Shown: positions 6,563 to 17,937, numbered from the stretch's first letter. The stretch is DNA of 37,380 nucleotides from Clostridia bacterium (GCA_030530315.1 JAUMVG010000031.1:1-37380), one strand, 5' to 3'. Notes: a model not told the origin generated them from the sequence alone. Numbers and translations: made by a program.

Positions 6563-8092
6563 GTGAGCAATTTTCTGCTCGAAATGAAGAACATCTCCAA
6601 GTCGTTCCCCGGCGTCAAGGCGCTCCAGGGCGTGAACTTCCAGCTGCTGCCCGGTGAGATTCACGCGCTGCTGGGCGAAAACGGCGCGGGAAAATCCACC
6701 CTGATCAAGGTGCTGGGCGGCATCTACATCGCCGAAGAGGGAGAAATCTACATCGACGGCAAGCAGGTGGCCATCAACAGCGTCAATGCCGCCCGGGAAA
6801 ACGGCATCTCCATCATCCACCAGGAGCTGGTGCAGGTTCCCCACATGACCGTCGCGGAGAACATCTTCCTCGGCCGGGAGTACATGGGCAAGTTCGGCGT
6901 GGACACCCGCAGGATGATCGAAGAATCCCAGAAGATGCTGGACCGCTTCGGCCTCGGCATCGACGCCGCCTCCGAAATCTACGACCTGTCCATCGCCCAG
7001 CAGCAGATGGTCGAGATCGTCAAGGCGATCTCCTTCAACTGTCGCATACTGGTCATGGACGAGCCGACCTCCTCCATCTCCGACCGCGAGGTCGAGCAGC
7101 TGTTTGAGATCATGCGCAACCTGGCCAAGCAGGGCGTCGGCATCATCTACATCAGCCACAAGATGAGCGAACTGAACGAGGTCTGCGACCGCGTGACCGT
7201 GCTGCGCGACGGCACCTACGTGGGTACCCGCGTGGTGGCCGACACCCCCAGGGAGGACCTGATCGCCATGATGGTCGGCCGCGAGCTGGACCAGTATTAC
7301 ACCCGCGACCACGTGAAGAACACCCCCGTGTTCTTCAAGGCGGAGCACATCGACGACGGCAAGAAGCACCACAAGCGCGTCAACGACGTCACCTTCGAGG
7401 TGCGCCAGGGCGAGATCGTGGGCTTTGCCGGCCTGGTCGGCGCGGGCCGCAGCGAGACCATGCAGTGCATTTTCGGCCTGACCCGCGGCTCCAAGGGCAC
7501 CGTGACCCTGGACGGCAAGAAGCTGAACATCCGCAACGCCGTGGACGCGATGAAGTACGGCATCTCCCTGGTGCCGGAAAACCGCAAGGTGGAGGGCCTG
7601 TACCACGTGCAGTCCGTCAGCTTCAACTCCACCATAGAGGTGCTGCATGAGTTCATCAGGAACCTGATGGTCAACAGCAAGCGGGAGCACGAGATCACCC
7701 AGGAGTTCATCGACAAGATGAACACCAAGACCCCCTCCCATGAGCAGGCCGTCACGAACCTGTCCGGCGGCAACCAGCAGAAGGTCATGATCGGCCGCTG
7801 GCTGGCCACGAATCCCAAGATCCTGATCCTGGACGAGCCCACCCGCGGCGTGGACGTCGGCGCGAAGGCGGAGATCTACGAGATCATGAACGAGCTGACC
7901 AAGCAGGGCGTCTCGATCATCATGATCTCCTCGGAGCTCCCGGAGATTATCAACATGGCGGACCGCGTGTACGTCATGTGCGATGGCCGGATCACCGGCT
8001 GCATCGACTACGAGGACGTCAGCCAGGAGGCGATCATGCACCTCGCCACCCTGGAATCCGCGGACAGCGCCCGCGATAATACCGCACACTAA
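6563..8092 (+). CDS. Sugar ABC transporter ATP-binding protein (RbsA/MglA type)
   Basis: Duplicated ATPase that energises import through the permease encoded next. The first nucleotide-binding domain has Walker A GENGAGKST at residues 38-46 and Walker B ILVMDEPTSS. The second has the usual degenerate P-loop GLVGAGRSE, signature LSGGNQQKV near residue 400 and Walker B ILILDEPTRGVDVG. A length of 509 residues is standard. The start is GTG with a GGTGGTG ribosome site. The RbsA-type double ATPase goes with monosaccharide substrates such as ribose, xylose, allose or galactose. The specific sugar is not readable from this subunit. Confidence 0.95.
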   Translation: MSNFLLEMKNISKSFPGVKALQGVNFQLLPGEIHALLGENGAGKSTLIKVLGGIYIAEEGEIYIDGKQVAINSVNAARENGISIIHQELVQVPHMTVAENIFLGREYMGKFGVDTRRMIEESQKMLDRFGLGIDAASEIYDLSIAQQQMVEIVKAISFNCRILVMDEPTSSISDREVEQLFEIMRNLAKQGVGIIYISHKMSELNEVCDRVTVLRDGTYVGTRVVADTPREDLIAMMVGRELDQYYTRDHVKNTPVFFKAEHIDDGKKHHKRVNDVTFEVRQGEIVGFAGLVGAGRSETMQCIFGLTRGSKGTVTLDGKKLNIRNAVDAMKYGISLVPENRKVEGLYHVQSVSFNSTIEVLHEFIRNLMVNSKREHEITQEFIDKMNTKTPSHEQAVTNLSGGNQQKVMIGRWLATNPKILILDEPTRGVDVGAKAEIYEIMNELTKQGVSIIMISSELPEIINMADRVYVMCDGRITGCIDYEDVSQEAIMHLATLESADSARDNTAH

Positions 8093-8113
8093 GAAGTCAG
8101 GAGGCATTTCACC

Positions 8114-9070
8114 ATGACCAAGGTAAAGCGCTATTTTAAGGACAATCTGGGCATTATCGCGGCTCTGGCCGTCATGATCCTGTTCCTTTATATCTTCCCC
8201 AGGACCCATAGCACGTTCCTGACCAAGACCAACATCTTCAACGTGCTGCGCCAGTCTTCCACGAACCTGATGCTGGCCTGCGGCATGACGATGGTCATCA
8301 TCCTGGGCGGCATCGACCTGTCCGTCGGCTCCATCATCGCCATGTCCGGCGTGCTGGGCGCGGCCGCGGTGGTCTGGCACGGCATGCCCGAGATCGTGGG
8401 CATCCTCATCGCCGTGCTCTCCGGCGTCATCTTCGGCCTGCTGAACGGCCTGGTGATCGCCAAGACGCAGATCCCGCCCTTCATCGTCACGCTGGCGTCC
8501 ATGAACATCGCCAAGGGCATCGCCTACGTGTACTCCGGCGGCAAGCCCATTCGCTGCATGACCGATGCCTGGAAGTTCCTGGGCGCCGGCAACGTGGCGG
8601 GCGTGCCCACCCCGGTCATCACCATGACGGTGGTGTTCATCGTGGCGGTGCTGTTCCTGAACCGGACCCGCATCGGCCGGCACATCTACGCCGTGGGCGG
8701 CAATGACACCGCCGCCAAGTTCTCCGGTATCGACACCGCCAAGGTCAAGTTCGTGGTGTTCTCCTTCAGCGGCCTGATGGCCGGCCTGGCGGGCATCACC
8801 ATCGCCTCCCGCCTGTACTCCGGCACCTGCACCTCCGGCGACGGCGCCGAGATGGACGCCATCGCCGCGGTTGTGGTCGGCGGCACCTCCATGTCCGGCG
8901 GCTCCGGCAAGCTGGGCGGCACGCTGATCGGCGTGCTGATCATCGGCATCCTGAACAACGGCCTGAACCTGATGGGCGTCAACTCCGACTGGCAGTACAT
9001 CATCAAGGGCGCGGTCATCCTGCTGGCCGTCTACACCGACTTCCTGCGCAACCGCAAGAAGGGCGCGTAA
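8114..9070 (+). CDS. Sugar ABC transporter permease (RbsC type)
   Basis: Integral membrane channel subunit of the BPD_transp_2 family, 318 residues with eight or more hydrophobic segments. The conserved GGIDLSVGSI segment lies near residue 70, and AVGGNDTAAKFSGID with the following loop is typical of RbsC/XylH/AlsC and contacts the ATPase. C-terminal GLNLMGVNSDWQYIIKGAVI is also characteristic. ATG follows AGGAGG with good spacing, 21 bases after the ATPase stop, so the two are co-translated. A hairpin at 9089 follows. Confidence 0.95.
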   Translation: MTKVKRYFKDNLGIIAALAVMILFLYIFPRTHSTFLTKTNIFNVLRQSSTNLMLACGMTMVIILGGIDLSVGSIIAMSGVLGAAAVVWHGMPEIVGILIAVLSGVIFGLLNGLVIAKTQIPPFIVTLASMNIAKGIAYVYSGGKPIRCMTDAWKFLGAGNVAGVPTPVITMTVVFIVAVLFLNRTRIGRHIYAVGGNDTAAKFSGIDTAKVKFVVFSFSGLMAGLAGITIASRLYSGTCTSGDGAEMDAIAAVVVGGTSMSGGSGKLGGTLIGVLIIGILNNGLNLMGVNSDWQYIIKGAVILLAVYTDFLRNRKKGA

Positions 9071-9088
9071 CCGGCATATGCGTTCAAC

Positions 9089-9123
9089 ATGGGGCTTGAC
9101 TATGCGGTTGAGCCCCATTTCCT
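9089..9123 (+). terminator. Hairpin terminator between permease and lyxose isomerase genes
   Basis: ATGGGGCT at 9089-9096 pairs with AGCCCCAT at 9111-9118, followed by TTTCCTT. The T tract is modest, so read-through into the isomerase gene 25 bases later is likely. Confidence 0.65.
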
Positions 9124-9147
9124 TAGCTTGACAAAGGAGAGGATTCC

Positions 9148-9828
9148 ATGAAGCGTTCGGAAATCAACGCCGCGATCCGCTGGGCCGAGGACCTGCTCAG
9201 GGCCCACCACATCTCCCTGCCCCTGTACGCCGCCTGGTCCCCGGAGGACTGGCGGGCCCACGCGGGGGAGATCGACGCCGTCAAGCGGCTCATGCTGGGC
9301 TGGGACATCACCGACTACGGCTGCGGCGACTTCCAGAAGATCGGCACCGTGCTGTACACCGTGCGCAACGGCCTCCAGGACGACCCGACCGTGGGCGTGC
9401 CCTACTGCGAGAAGTACCTGCTGATGCGGGAGGGGCAGCGCCTGCCGAAGCACTACCACGTCAGCAAGACCGAGGACATCATCAACCGCGCCGGCGGCGT
9501 GCTGCAGCTGTTCCTGTGGAACGCCGACCCTGCCACGGGCGAGCAGCTGGAGACCGACGTGGTGGTCTGGCAGGACGGCATCCGCCACGTGTATGGCCCC
9601 GGCGAGGAAATCCTGCTGAACCCGGGCAACAGCATCTCGCTGACGCCCTACATGGCCCACATCTTCGGGGCCAAGCCCGGCACCGGCGACGTGATCTGCG
9701 GCGAGGTCTCCAAGGTCAACGATGACCTGACCGACAACTACTTCCTGGAGCGTACCGCCCGGTTCCCCACCATCGAGGAGGACGAGGCCGCGGTGCACCC
9801 GATGTGCAACGAGTACGGCAGGGTGTGA
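9148..9828 (+). CDS. D-lyxose ketol-isomerase
   Basis: Metal-dependent cupin isomerase converting D-lyxose to D-xylulose, and in some members D-mannose to D-fructose. The 226-residue length and sequence match the lyxose isomerase (YdaE-like) family. The manganese ligands appear as His102, His104 and Glu109 in KHYHVSKTED and His171 in YMAHIFG. ATG follows AAAGGAGAGG. It is the last gene of the transporter cluster, which points to lyxose or a related pentose as the imported sugar. The product D-xylulose would feed the xylulokinase encoded at 33533-35068. Confidence 0.9.
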   Translation: MKRSEINAAIRWAEDLLRAHHISLPLYAAWSPEDWRAHAGEIDAVKRLMLGWDITDYGCGDFQKIGTVLYTVRNGLQDDPTVGVPYCEKYLLMREGQRLPKHYHVSKTEDIINRAGGVLQLFLWNADPATGEQLETDVVVWQDGIRHVYGPGEEILLNPGNSISLTPYMAHIFGAKPGTGDVICGEVSKVNDDLTDNYFLERTARFPTIEEDEAAVHPMCNEYGRV

Positions 9829-9857
9829 CGCGTTGCAGTAAGTTTCAGCCGAAGCGG

Positions 9858-12178
<2,321 letters not shown>

Positions 12179-12222
12179 CGGGCCTTGGCGTGAATTCCGC
12201 TCCGCAGGCCCATATTTAAATT
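12179..12222 (+). terminator. Possible terminator after ligA
   Basis: GGGCCT at 12180-12185 pairs with AGGCCC at 12206-12211, and the loop contains a further small palindrome around GAATTC. ATATTTAAATTT follows instead of a pure T tract, so the call is tentative. Confidence 0.45.
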
Positions 12223-12234
12223 TCTGGTACGCCG

Positions 12235-12263
12235 TAGGCAAGCCCCGGCGGATGTGATATAAT
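12235..12263 (+). promoter_or_regulatory. Promoter for the yicC-gmk-rpoZ operon
   Basis: TATAAT at 12258-12263 has an extended TG (TGATATAAT). TAGGCA at 12235-12240 is a 4/6 -35 match at 17 bases. The leader then forms a stable hairpin TGCCGCC-TTTG-GGGCGGCGGCA near 12284-12306, just before the ribosome site. Confidence 0.75.
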
Positions 12264-12324
12264 ATCTTCGGGAGTCTATCATCTGCCGCCTTTGGGGCGG
12301 CGGCAATACGGGAGAGTATTCGCA

Positions 12325-13194
12325 ATGCTCAGCATGACAGGCTATGGCCGCGCGTTCCGGGAGGTCGACGGCCGCCAGATGACGGTGGAGGTCAAGAGCG
12401 TCAACCACCGCTTCCTGGACATCTCCTTCCGGATGCCCCGGAACCTGCTGTTCCTGGAGGATTCGGCCCGCAAGGCCATCGGCGCGAAGCTGGCCCGGGG
12501 ACACGTGGACATGTTCGTGACCTACCGCAACCTGCGCACCGACGCGCGGAAGGTGACGGTGGACCGGGCGCTGTTCGAAGCCTACGCCGGAGCGCTGGAG
12601 AGCGTCGCCGACCTGGGGCTTGAGGACGACCGGACGCTGATGGGCATCGCCCGGATGCCGGACGTGATGACCGTCGTGGAGGCGGAGGAGGACCAGCAGG
12701 CCGTGCAGGCGCTGCTGGAAGCCACGCTGAACGAGGCGCTGGACCAGCTGCTGGCCATGCGCCGCCGGGAGGGCGAAGCCATGAAGCGCGACCTCTCCGG
12801 CCGGGTGGACGCCATCGAGCGGATGACCGCGGCGGTGGAGGCCCGCTATCCCGAGACCGTGGCGGAGTACACCCAACGGCTGCGGGACGCGGTGCTGGAG
12901 CTGACCGGCAGCGCCATCGACGAGGGACGTTTGGTGATGGAGGTGGCCATCATGGCCGACCGCAGCGCCATCGCCGAGGAGATCGTGCGCCTGAACAGCC
13001 ACGTGCAGCAGCTGCGCGCGCTGTTCGAGTCGCCGGAGCCCATCGGCCGGCGCATCGATTTCATCGTCCAGGAGCTGAACCGGGAGGTCAACACCATCTC
13101 CTCCAAATCCCAGGACATCCCCATCACCCAGCTGACGGTGGATCTGAAATCCGAGATCGAAAAGCTGCGGGAGCAGCTTCAAAACGTGGAATAG
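12325..13194 (+). CDS. yicC: YicC family endoribonuclease
   Basis: YicC/YloC proteins are conserved RNases of the stress-response type, and the gene classically precedes gmk. The N-terminus MLSMTGYGRA is the family signature. Around residues 17-45 VEVKSVNHRFLDISFRMP is highly conserved. The C-terminal domain carries RLNSHVQQLRALFE, GRRIDFIVQELNREVNTISSK and KSEIEKLREQLQNVE. The length of 289 residues is normal. ATG at 12325 has GGAGAG nine bases before it. The frame extends back to 12292, but that is leader hairpin. It is probably cotranscribed with gmk 70 bases on. The remA gene often found between them is absent. Confidence 0.92.
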   Translation: MLSMTGYGRAFREVDGRQMTVEVKSVNHRFLDISFRMPRNLLFLEDSARKAIGAKLARGHVDMFVTYRNLRTDARKVTVDRALFEAYAGALESVADLGLEDDRTLMGIARMPDVMTVVEAEEDQQAVQALLEATLNEALDQLLAMRRREGEAMKRDLSGRVDAIERMTAAVEARYPETVAEYTQRLRDAVLELTGSAIDEGRLVMEVAIMADRSAIAEEIVRLNSHVQQLRALFESPEPIGRRIDFIVQELNREVNTISSKSQDIPITQLTVDLKSEIEKLREQLQNVE

Positions 13195-13265
13195 GAGGCC
13201 CTCCGGCGCGAGGCATACCCGATCCACGAAGGGAGAAGATTACACGAGAAGGAGAGATGCGCACC

Positions 13266-13904
13266 ATGGCGAATCGCGGCAGGTTGTTTGTCGTCTCGGG
13301 CCCGGCGGGCGCGGGAAAGACCGAAATCGTCAAGAGGCTCATTGAAACCCATCCCGATGTGAAGCTGTCGGTGTCCTGCACCACCCGCGCGCCCCGCCCC
13401 GGCGAGGTGAACGGCGTCAACTATCACTTCGTGACCGAGGAGCGCTTTGACGAGCTGGTCGCCCAGGACGCCTTCTACGAGTGGGCCCACGTGCACCAGA
13501 ACCGCTATGGCACCCTGAAATCCACCGTGCAGAAGGAGCTGGCCGAGGGCCACGACCTGATCCTGGAGATCGACGTGCAGGGCTGCCTGCAGGCCATGGC
13601 CCAGGACCCCACCGTGACGGGCATATTTGTCAGCCCGCCCAGCCGGGAAAACCTGGAGCAGCGGCTGCGCCGCCGGGGCACCGAGACCGAGGAGTCCATC
13701 CGCGTGCGGCTGAACAACGTGGCCTCCGAAGTGGCCACCGCCTACCGGTACCACTATGTGATCATCCACCAGGACTGGGGCATCGTGCCCAACGCCCTGG
13801 AGATCGCGACGGAGGAGGTCTACGCCATCATCGCCGCGCGCAGGCTGGAGCTGGAGAACCGCAGGGATTTCCTGGACGCGCTGAGCGCTTCCCTCAAGGC
13901 ATAA
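13266..13904 (+). CDS. gmk: Guanylate kinase
   Basis: Phosphorylates GMP to GDP with ATP. The P-loop at the N-terminus reads SGPAGAGKTE, a variant of the usual GPSGxGKGT form with Ala for Ser and Thr-Glu after the Lys. The GMP-binding segment SVSCTTRAPRPGEVNGVNYHFV is shown in part by TTRAPRPGEVNG. LEIDVQG, the family's Walker B-like Asp motif, is present, and RLRRRGTETEE forms the lid. The 212-residue length is standard. ATG at 13266 lies nine bases after GGAGAG. An in-frame ATG at 13257 touches that site and is unlikely. It lies between yicC and rpoZ. Confidence 0.95.
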   Translation: MANRGRLFVVSGPAGAGKTEIVKRLIETHPDVKLSVSCTTRAPRPGEVNGVNYHFVTEERFDELVAQDAFYEWAHVHQNRYGTLKSTVQKELAEGHDLILEIDVQGCLQAMAQDPTVTGIFVSPPSRENLEQRLRRRGTETEESIRVRLNNVASEVATAYRYHYVIIHQDWGIVPNALEIATEEVYAIIAARRLELENRRDFLDALSASLKA

Positions 13905-13968
13905 ACGACCCTGACCCTGGGGCGGCACGCTTCGCCCCGAACCCAACATAAACAGGAGGAACCTTATC

Positions 13969-14184
13969 ATGATGACCGAACCCCCCATTGGCGAGCTGCT
14001 TGAGAAGGTGGACTGCCGCTACACCCTGGCGGTGGAGGCGTCCAAGCGCGCCCGCGAGATCATCGGCGGCAGCCTGCCCCTGATCGACACCAAGGAGACC
14101 AAGCCGCTGTCCATCGCCATCGAGGAGATCAACCGCAGGCTGATCACCTACAGCCGCGACGAGAAGGCGGAGACCGAGGAATAA
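13969..14184 (+). CDS. rpoZ: RNA polymerase omega subunit
   Basis: Small RNA polymerase assembly subunit, 71 residues. It begins MTEPPIGELLEKVDCRYTLAV and contains the hallmark ASKRAREI, followed by KPLSIAIEEI. The usual omega sequence has KPVxxAxEEI at the same place. ATG-ATG at 13969/13972 follows AGGAGG. The first ATG has the better spacing of nine bases. It sits directly after gmk as in most Firmicutes. A hairpin downstream at 14226 may end the transcript. Confidence 0.92.
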   Translation: MMTEPPIGELLEKVDCRYTLAVEASKRAREIIGGSLPLIDTKETKPLSIAIEEINRRLITYSRDEKAETEE

Positions 14185-14225
14185 ATCGCGCCGTGAAGGC
14201 CAGCGATTCATAGGAGACCCCGACG

Positions 14226-14339
14226 GCGAAACCCGATTGCGATCGGTTTCGCTTGTTTGGGTTAATCATGTAGTCGCCTCGAAACACCTCAACGGATGGC
14301 ACTGATGCTGTGGCATCGATGCCGATGGAAAAGGTGTTC
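14226..14339 (+). other. Structured intergenic region with two hairpins before coaBC
   Basis: GCGAAACC at 14226-14233 pairs with GGTTTCGC at 14245-14252 and is followed by TTGTTTGG, a possible terminator for rpoZ. A second nested structure joins AACACCT near 14283 to AGGTGTT near 14332 and encloses GGCATCGATGCC, a 12-base palindrome. CGCGTTTTTTTC occurs at about 14360. No gene is seen in this 247-base gap. Confidence 0.5.
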
Positions 14340-14431
14340 CCGCAATGGGTTTTGCGTTCTCGCGTTTTTTTCAACATAGCTTCTTGGACGGACGCAGCCA
14401 GACATTACTTTTCAAAAGGAGCGTGGCGGAC

Positions 14432-15631
14432 ATGCTGAAGGACAGGCACATCGTGCTGGGCGTGACGGGCGGCATTGCGGCCTACAAGGCCTGTGATCTG
14501 ACCAGCCGGCTGGTGAAGGCGGGCGCCCGGGTGCGGGTGGTGCTGACGGAGCACGCCTGCCACTTCGTGCCGCCGCTGACCTTCGAGACCCTCAGCGGCA
14601 GCCCTGCCTATACGGATACCTTCGCTCCCCGGGCGGAGATGGAGCACATCTCCCTGGCGAAGTGGGCTGACGCCTTCGTCGTCGCTCCGGCCACGGCCAA
14701 CTGCCTGGCGAAGCTGGCGAACGGCATCGCCGACGACCTGCTCTCCACCACGGCGCTGGCCATGACCGCGCCAGTGCTCATCGCCCCGGCGATGAACGCC
14801 AACATGTGGCGGCATCCCACCACCCAGGCCAATTTCAGCACCCTGCTGGCCCGGGGCGTCCGGGCGGTGGGCCCCGCCTCCGGCCGGCTGGCCTGCGGGG
14901 ACGACGACGTGGGGCGCATGGCCGAGCCCGCGGAGATCATCGAGGCGCTGGACGCGCTGCTCGATCCCCGGCATGATTTTGCGGGCCTTCGCGTGATGGT
15001 CACGGCGGGCCCCACGGTGGAGCGCATCGACCCGGTGCGCTACATCACCAACCGCTCCACCGGCAAGATGGGCTACGCCATCGCCGAGGCGGCCCGGGAT
15101 CGCGGCGCCGAGGTGGTGCTGGTCTCCGGCCCGGTGGCCCTGGACGCGCCCGCGGGCGTGGAGAGGGTGTCGGTGGAATCCAGCGCCCAGCTGTGCGACG
15201 CGGTGCTGGAGCGGGGCGCCTGGGCGGATGTGGTCATCCAGGCCGCTGCGCCGGCGGACTTCCGCCCGGTCAGCGTGGCGGACCACAAGATCAAGAAGGA
15301 CGGCGCGGGCATGACCCTCGCCCTCGAAAACACCACCGACATCGCGGCGGAGCTGGGACGGCGCAAGCGCGACGGCCAGCTGCTGGTGGCCTTCGCGGCG
15401 GAGACCGACGACATGCTGGAGAACGCCCGGGGCAAGCTCGTCCGCAAGAACGCCGACCTGATCGTGGCCAACGACGTGACCCGCACGGACGCGGGCTTCG
15501 GCGCGAATACCAACGCGGTGACGCTGATCACCCGCGAGGATATGCGCGCGCTGCCGCTGATGTCCAAGCGGGACGTTGCCGACGGCATACTGGATCGGAT
15601 CGCCGAGCTGCGGGGAGGCGACGGGGCATAG
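14432..15631 (+). CDS. coaBC: Bifunctional phosphopantothenoylcysteine synthetase/decarboxylase
   Basis: Two consecutive steps of coenzyme A synthesis. The N-terminal flavin-dependent CoaC decarboxylase domain has LGVTGGIAAYKA, the FMN/active-site motif PAMNANMW, and ACGDDDVGRMAEP, which carries the redox Cys and is slightly unlike the usual ACGxxGxGRM. The C-terminal CoaB ligase has VTAGPTVERIDPVRYITNRS, KMGYAIAE, QAAAPADFRP, HKIKKDG and NDVTR. The total is 399 residues, as expected. ATG at 14432 follows AAAGGAG by ten bases. The frame opens at 14345, but that part is not conserved. The stop is one base from the priA start, so the two are coupled. Confidence 0.95.
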   Translation: MLKDRHIVLGVTGGIAAYKACDLTSRLVKAGARVRVVLTEHACHFVPPLTFETLSGSPAYTDTFAPRAEMEHISLAKWADAFVVAPATANCLAKLANGIADDLLSTTALAMTAPVLIAPAMNANMWRHPTTQANFSTLLARGVRAVGPASGRLACGDDDVGRMAEPAEIIEALDALLDPRHDFAGLRVMVTAGPTVERIDPVRYITNRSTGKMGYAIAEAARDRGAEVVLVSGPVALDAPAGVERVSVESSAQLCDAVLERGAWADVVIQAAAPADFRPVSVADHKIKKDGAGMTLALENTTDIAAELGRRKRDGQLLVAFAAETDDMLENARGKLVRKNADLIVANDVTRTDAGFGANTNAVTLITREDMRALPLMSKRDVADGILDRIAELRGGDGA

Positions 15632-15632
15632 C

Positions 15633-17855
15633 ATGTACGCGCAAGTGATCGTCGATCTCTCCGCCGAGGCGGTGGATCGCCTGTTTACCTATGCCGTGCC
15701 CGGAGACGTGGACCTCGCGCCGGGCATGCTGGTGCAGGTGCCCTTCGGCCCCCGAAGGCTGGACGGCTTCGTGGTCTCCCTGTCCGAGACCTGCGACCTG
15801 GACCCGGAGCGGGTGAAGCCCATACTGGGCCTGTCCCGGCTGGAGCCGGTGGTGCTGCCGGATTTGATGGAGCTGGCGGAGTGGATGCACCTGCGCTACC
15901 TGTGCAACCTGGTGGACGCGCTGCGGCTGATGATCCCCGCTGAGATGCGGGGCGGACGGGTGCGGGAGCTGACCCGCCGCTTCGTCCGGCTGAACCTGAC
16001 CGACGCGGAGCTGGCGGCCTTTGCGGAGAAGCACCGGCGCGCGCCGAAGCAGCTGGAGACCCTCCGGATGCTCCAGGAGGGAGACCTTCCCGCCGCGCGG
16101 CTGGACGCCTCCGCCCTGAAGGCGCTGGAAAAGAAGGGCGCGGTGACCGTCTACGACGAGGAGCAGCGCCGAAAGCCCCTGGCCCTGGCCGGCGAGGCGC
16201 GGACCCCGGACCCGGAGCTGATGCCGGAGCAGAGGGCCGCGGCGGCGCGGCTGACCGAGGCGCTGGAGGACGGCGGCGGGCGCTTTCTGCTCCACGGCGT
16301 GACCGGCAGCGGCAAGACGGAGGTCTACATCCGGCTGATCCGCAGGGCGCTGGAGCTGGGCCGGACGGCCATCGTGCTGGTGCCGGAGATCGCGCTGACG
16401 CCCCAGATGGTGAGCTGGTTCCACGGGCGCTTCGGCGGCGACGCGGCGGTGCTCCATTCGGCGCTCTCCGCCGGGGAGCGCTTCGACGAGTGGCGGCGCA
16501 TCCGCAGCGGCGAGGCCCGGGTGGTCATCGGCGCGCGCAGCGCCGTGTTCGCACCGCTTCAGAACATCGGCGCGATCATCGTGGACGAGGAGCACGAGAG
16601 CACCTACCAGTCCGACCACCGCCCCCGCTATGACGCCCGGGAGGTGGCCTGGAAGCGGGCGGCCCAGCACGGGGCCGTGCTGCTGCTGGGCAGCGCCACG
16701 CCTGCCATCTCCACCTACATGCGGGCCATGCCCGGGGTGCGGCCGGAAAACCGGCTGGAGCTGATCGAGCTGCGCCGGCGGGTGAAGGGACGCCCCCTGC
16801 CCGAGGTCGAGGTGGTGGACATGCGGGGCGAGCTGGAGCGGGGGAACCACTCCCTGTTCAGCGCGCGGCTGTCCGGCGAGCTTCGGCGGTGCCTGGACGG
16901 CGGCCACCAGGCCATGCTGTTCATCAACCGGCGGGGCCACTCCACCTTCGTGTCCTGCCGCGCCTGCGGCTATGTGGTGCGCTGCGACCAGTGCGACGTC
17001 TCCATGACCTGGCACCAGGCGGAGAACGCCCTGCGGTGCCATTACTGCGGCAAGACCCTGCCGCCGCCGAAGAAGTGCCCCCAGTGCGGCAGCGGCTACA
17101 TCAAGTATTTTGGCGCGGGCACCCAGAAGGTGCAGGAGGAGGTGTGCCGCCTGTTTCCCGACGCCCGCGTGGCGCGGATGGACGTGGACACCACCCGGGA
17201 GAAGGACGCCCACACCCGCATCCTGGAGCGCTTCCGCAGCGGCGACGCCAACGTGCTGGTGGGTACCCAGATGATCGCCAAGGGGCTGGACTTTCCCAAC
17301 GTGGCCCTGGTGGGCGTGGTGGCGGCGGACATGTCGCTGAACCTGCCGGACTACCGCAGCGTGGAGCGCACCTTCCAGCTGATCACCCAGGTGGCGGGTC
17401 GCGCCGGCCGGGCGGAGGTGCCCGGGCGCGTGGTGGTGCAGACCTACGACCCCGATCACTACTGCATCCGGATGGCGGCGGCCCAGGATTACCGGGCCTT
17501 CTACACCCGGGAGAGCGCCCACCGCCGGGCGGCCCTGCACCCGCCCTTCACCGTCATCGCCAGGATCGTGTTCAGCGCCAAGGCGCCGGAGGACGCGAAG
17601 GCGGCGGCGGAATCGGCCGCGGCGCAGCTGGGCGAGTTCCTGGACGCGCGGGACATGCGCCGGGACGCGGTGCAGCTGTGCGCCGCGGAGGCCCCGATCA
17701 AGCTGCTCCGGGGTGAGGCCCGCTGGCAGCTGTTCCTGAAGATGTACTTCAAGGCGGACATGGAGGCGGTGGCCGGGCGCATGCAGGCCCTGGCCGACGC
17801 CGCCCCGGAGGGCGTGCGCGCGGAGCTGGAGATCAACCCGAGCAATCTGTTCTGA
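15633..17855 (+). CDS. priA: Primosomal replication restart helicase PriA
   Basis: Superfamily 2 helicase that recognises stalled forks and reloads the replisome. The N-terminal 3'-DNA-binding domain occupies about residues 1-100. Walker A GVTGSGKTEVY lies near residue 228 and Walker B is VDEEHE. The zinc-binding domain has the family's paired CxxC motifs (CRACGYVVRCDQCD, CHYCG, CPQCGS). Helicase motifs MDVDTTREKD, GTQMIAKGLDFPNV and QVAGRAGR follow. The length of 740 residues is normal. ATG at 15633 has GGGGAGG and GGGG upstream and comes one base after the coaBC stop. Confidence 0.95.
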   Translation: MYAQVIVDLSAEAVDRLFTYAVPGDVDLAPGMLVQVPFGPRRLDGFVVSLSETCDLDPERVKPILGLSRLEPVVLPDLMELAEWMHLRYLCNLVDALRLMIPAEMRGGRVRELTRRFVRLNLTDAELAAFAEKHRRAPKQLETLRMLQEGDLPAARLDASALKALEKKGAVTVYDEEQRRKPLALAGEARTPDPELMPEQRAAAARLTEALEDGGGRFLLHGVTGSGKTEVYIRLIRRALELGRTAIVLVPEIALTPQMVSWFHGRFGGDAAVLHSALSAGERFDEWRRIRSGEARVVIGARSAVFAPLQNIGAIIVDEEHESTYQSDHRPRYDAREVAWKRAAQHGAVLLLGSATPAISTYMRAMPGVRPENRLELIELRRRVKGRPLPEVEVVDMRGELERGNHSLFSARLSGELRRCLDGGHQAMLFINRRGHSTFVSCRACGYVVRCDQCDVSMTWHQAENALRCHYCGKTLPPPKKCPQCGSGYIKYFGAGTQKVQEEVCRLFPDARVARMDVDTTREKDAHTRILERFRSGDANVLVGTQMIAKGLDFPNVALVGVVAADMSLNLPDYRSVERTFQLITQVAGRAGRAEVPGRVVVQTYDPDHYCIRMAAAQDYRAFYTRESAHRRAALHPPFTVIARIVFSAKAPEDAKAAAESAAAQLGEFLDARDMRRDAVQLCAAEAPIKLLRGEARWQLFLKMYFKADMEAVAGRMQALADAAPEGVRAELEINPSNLF

Positions 17856-17937
17856 ATGGGAATGTCGCGATGCCGCGCCGGCGGCACGACCGTATAAAGC
17901 ATAAGAGATAATCGCGCAGACCGCGTGGAGGTATAGT

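Noticed and set aside
6404-9118. 904-codon open frame antisense to the ABC transporter genes
   Set aside because: Shadow frame caused by GC-rich third positions. The product is His/Asp/Val-rich with no domain, and the sense strand encodes clear transporter proteins.
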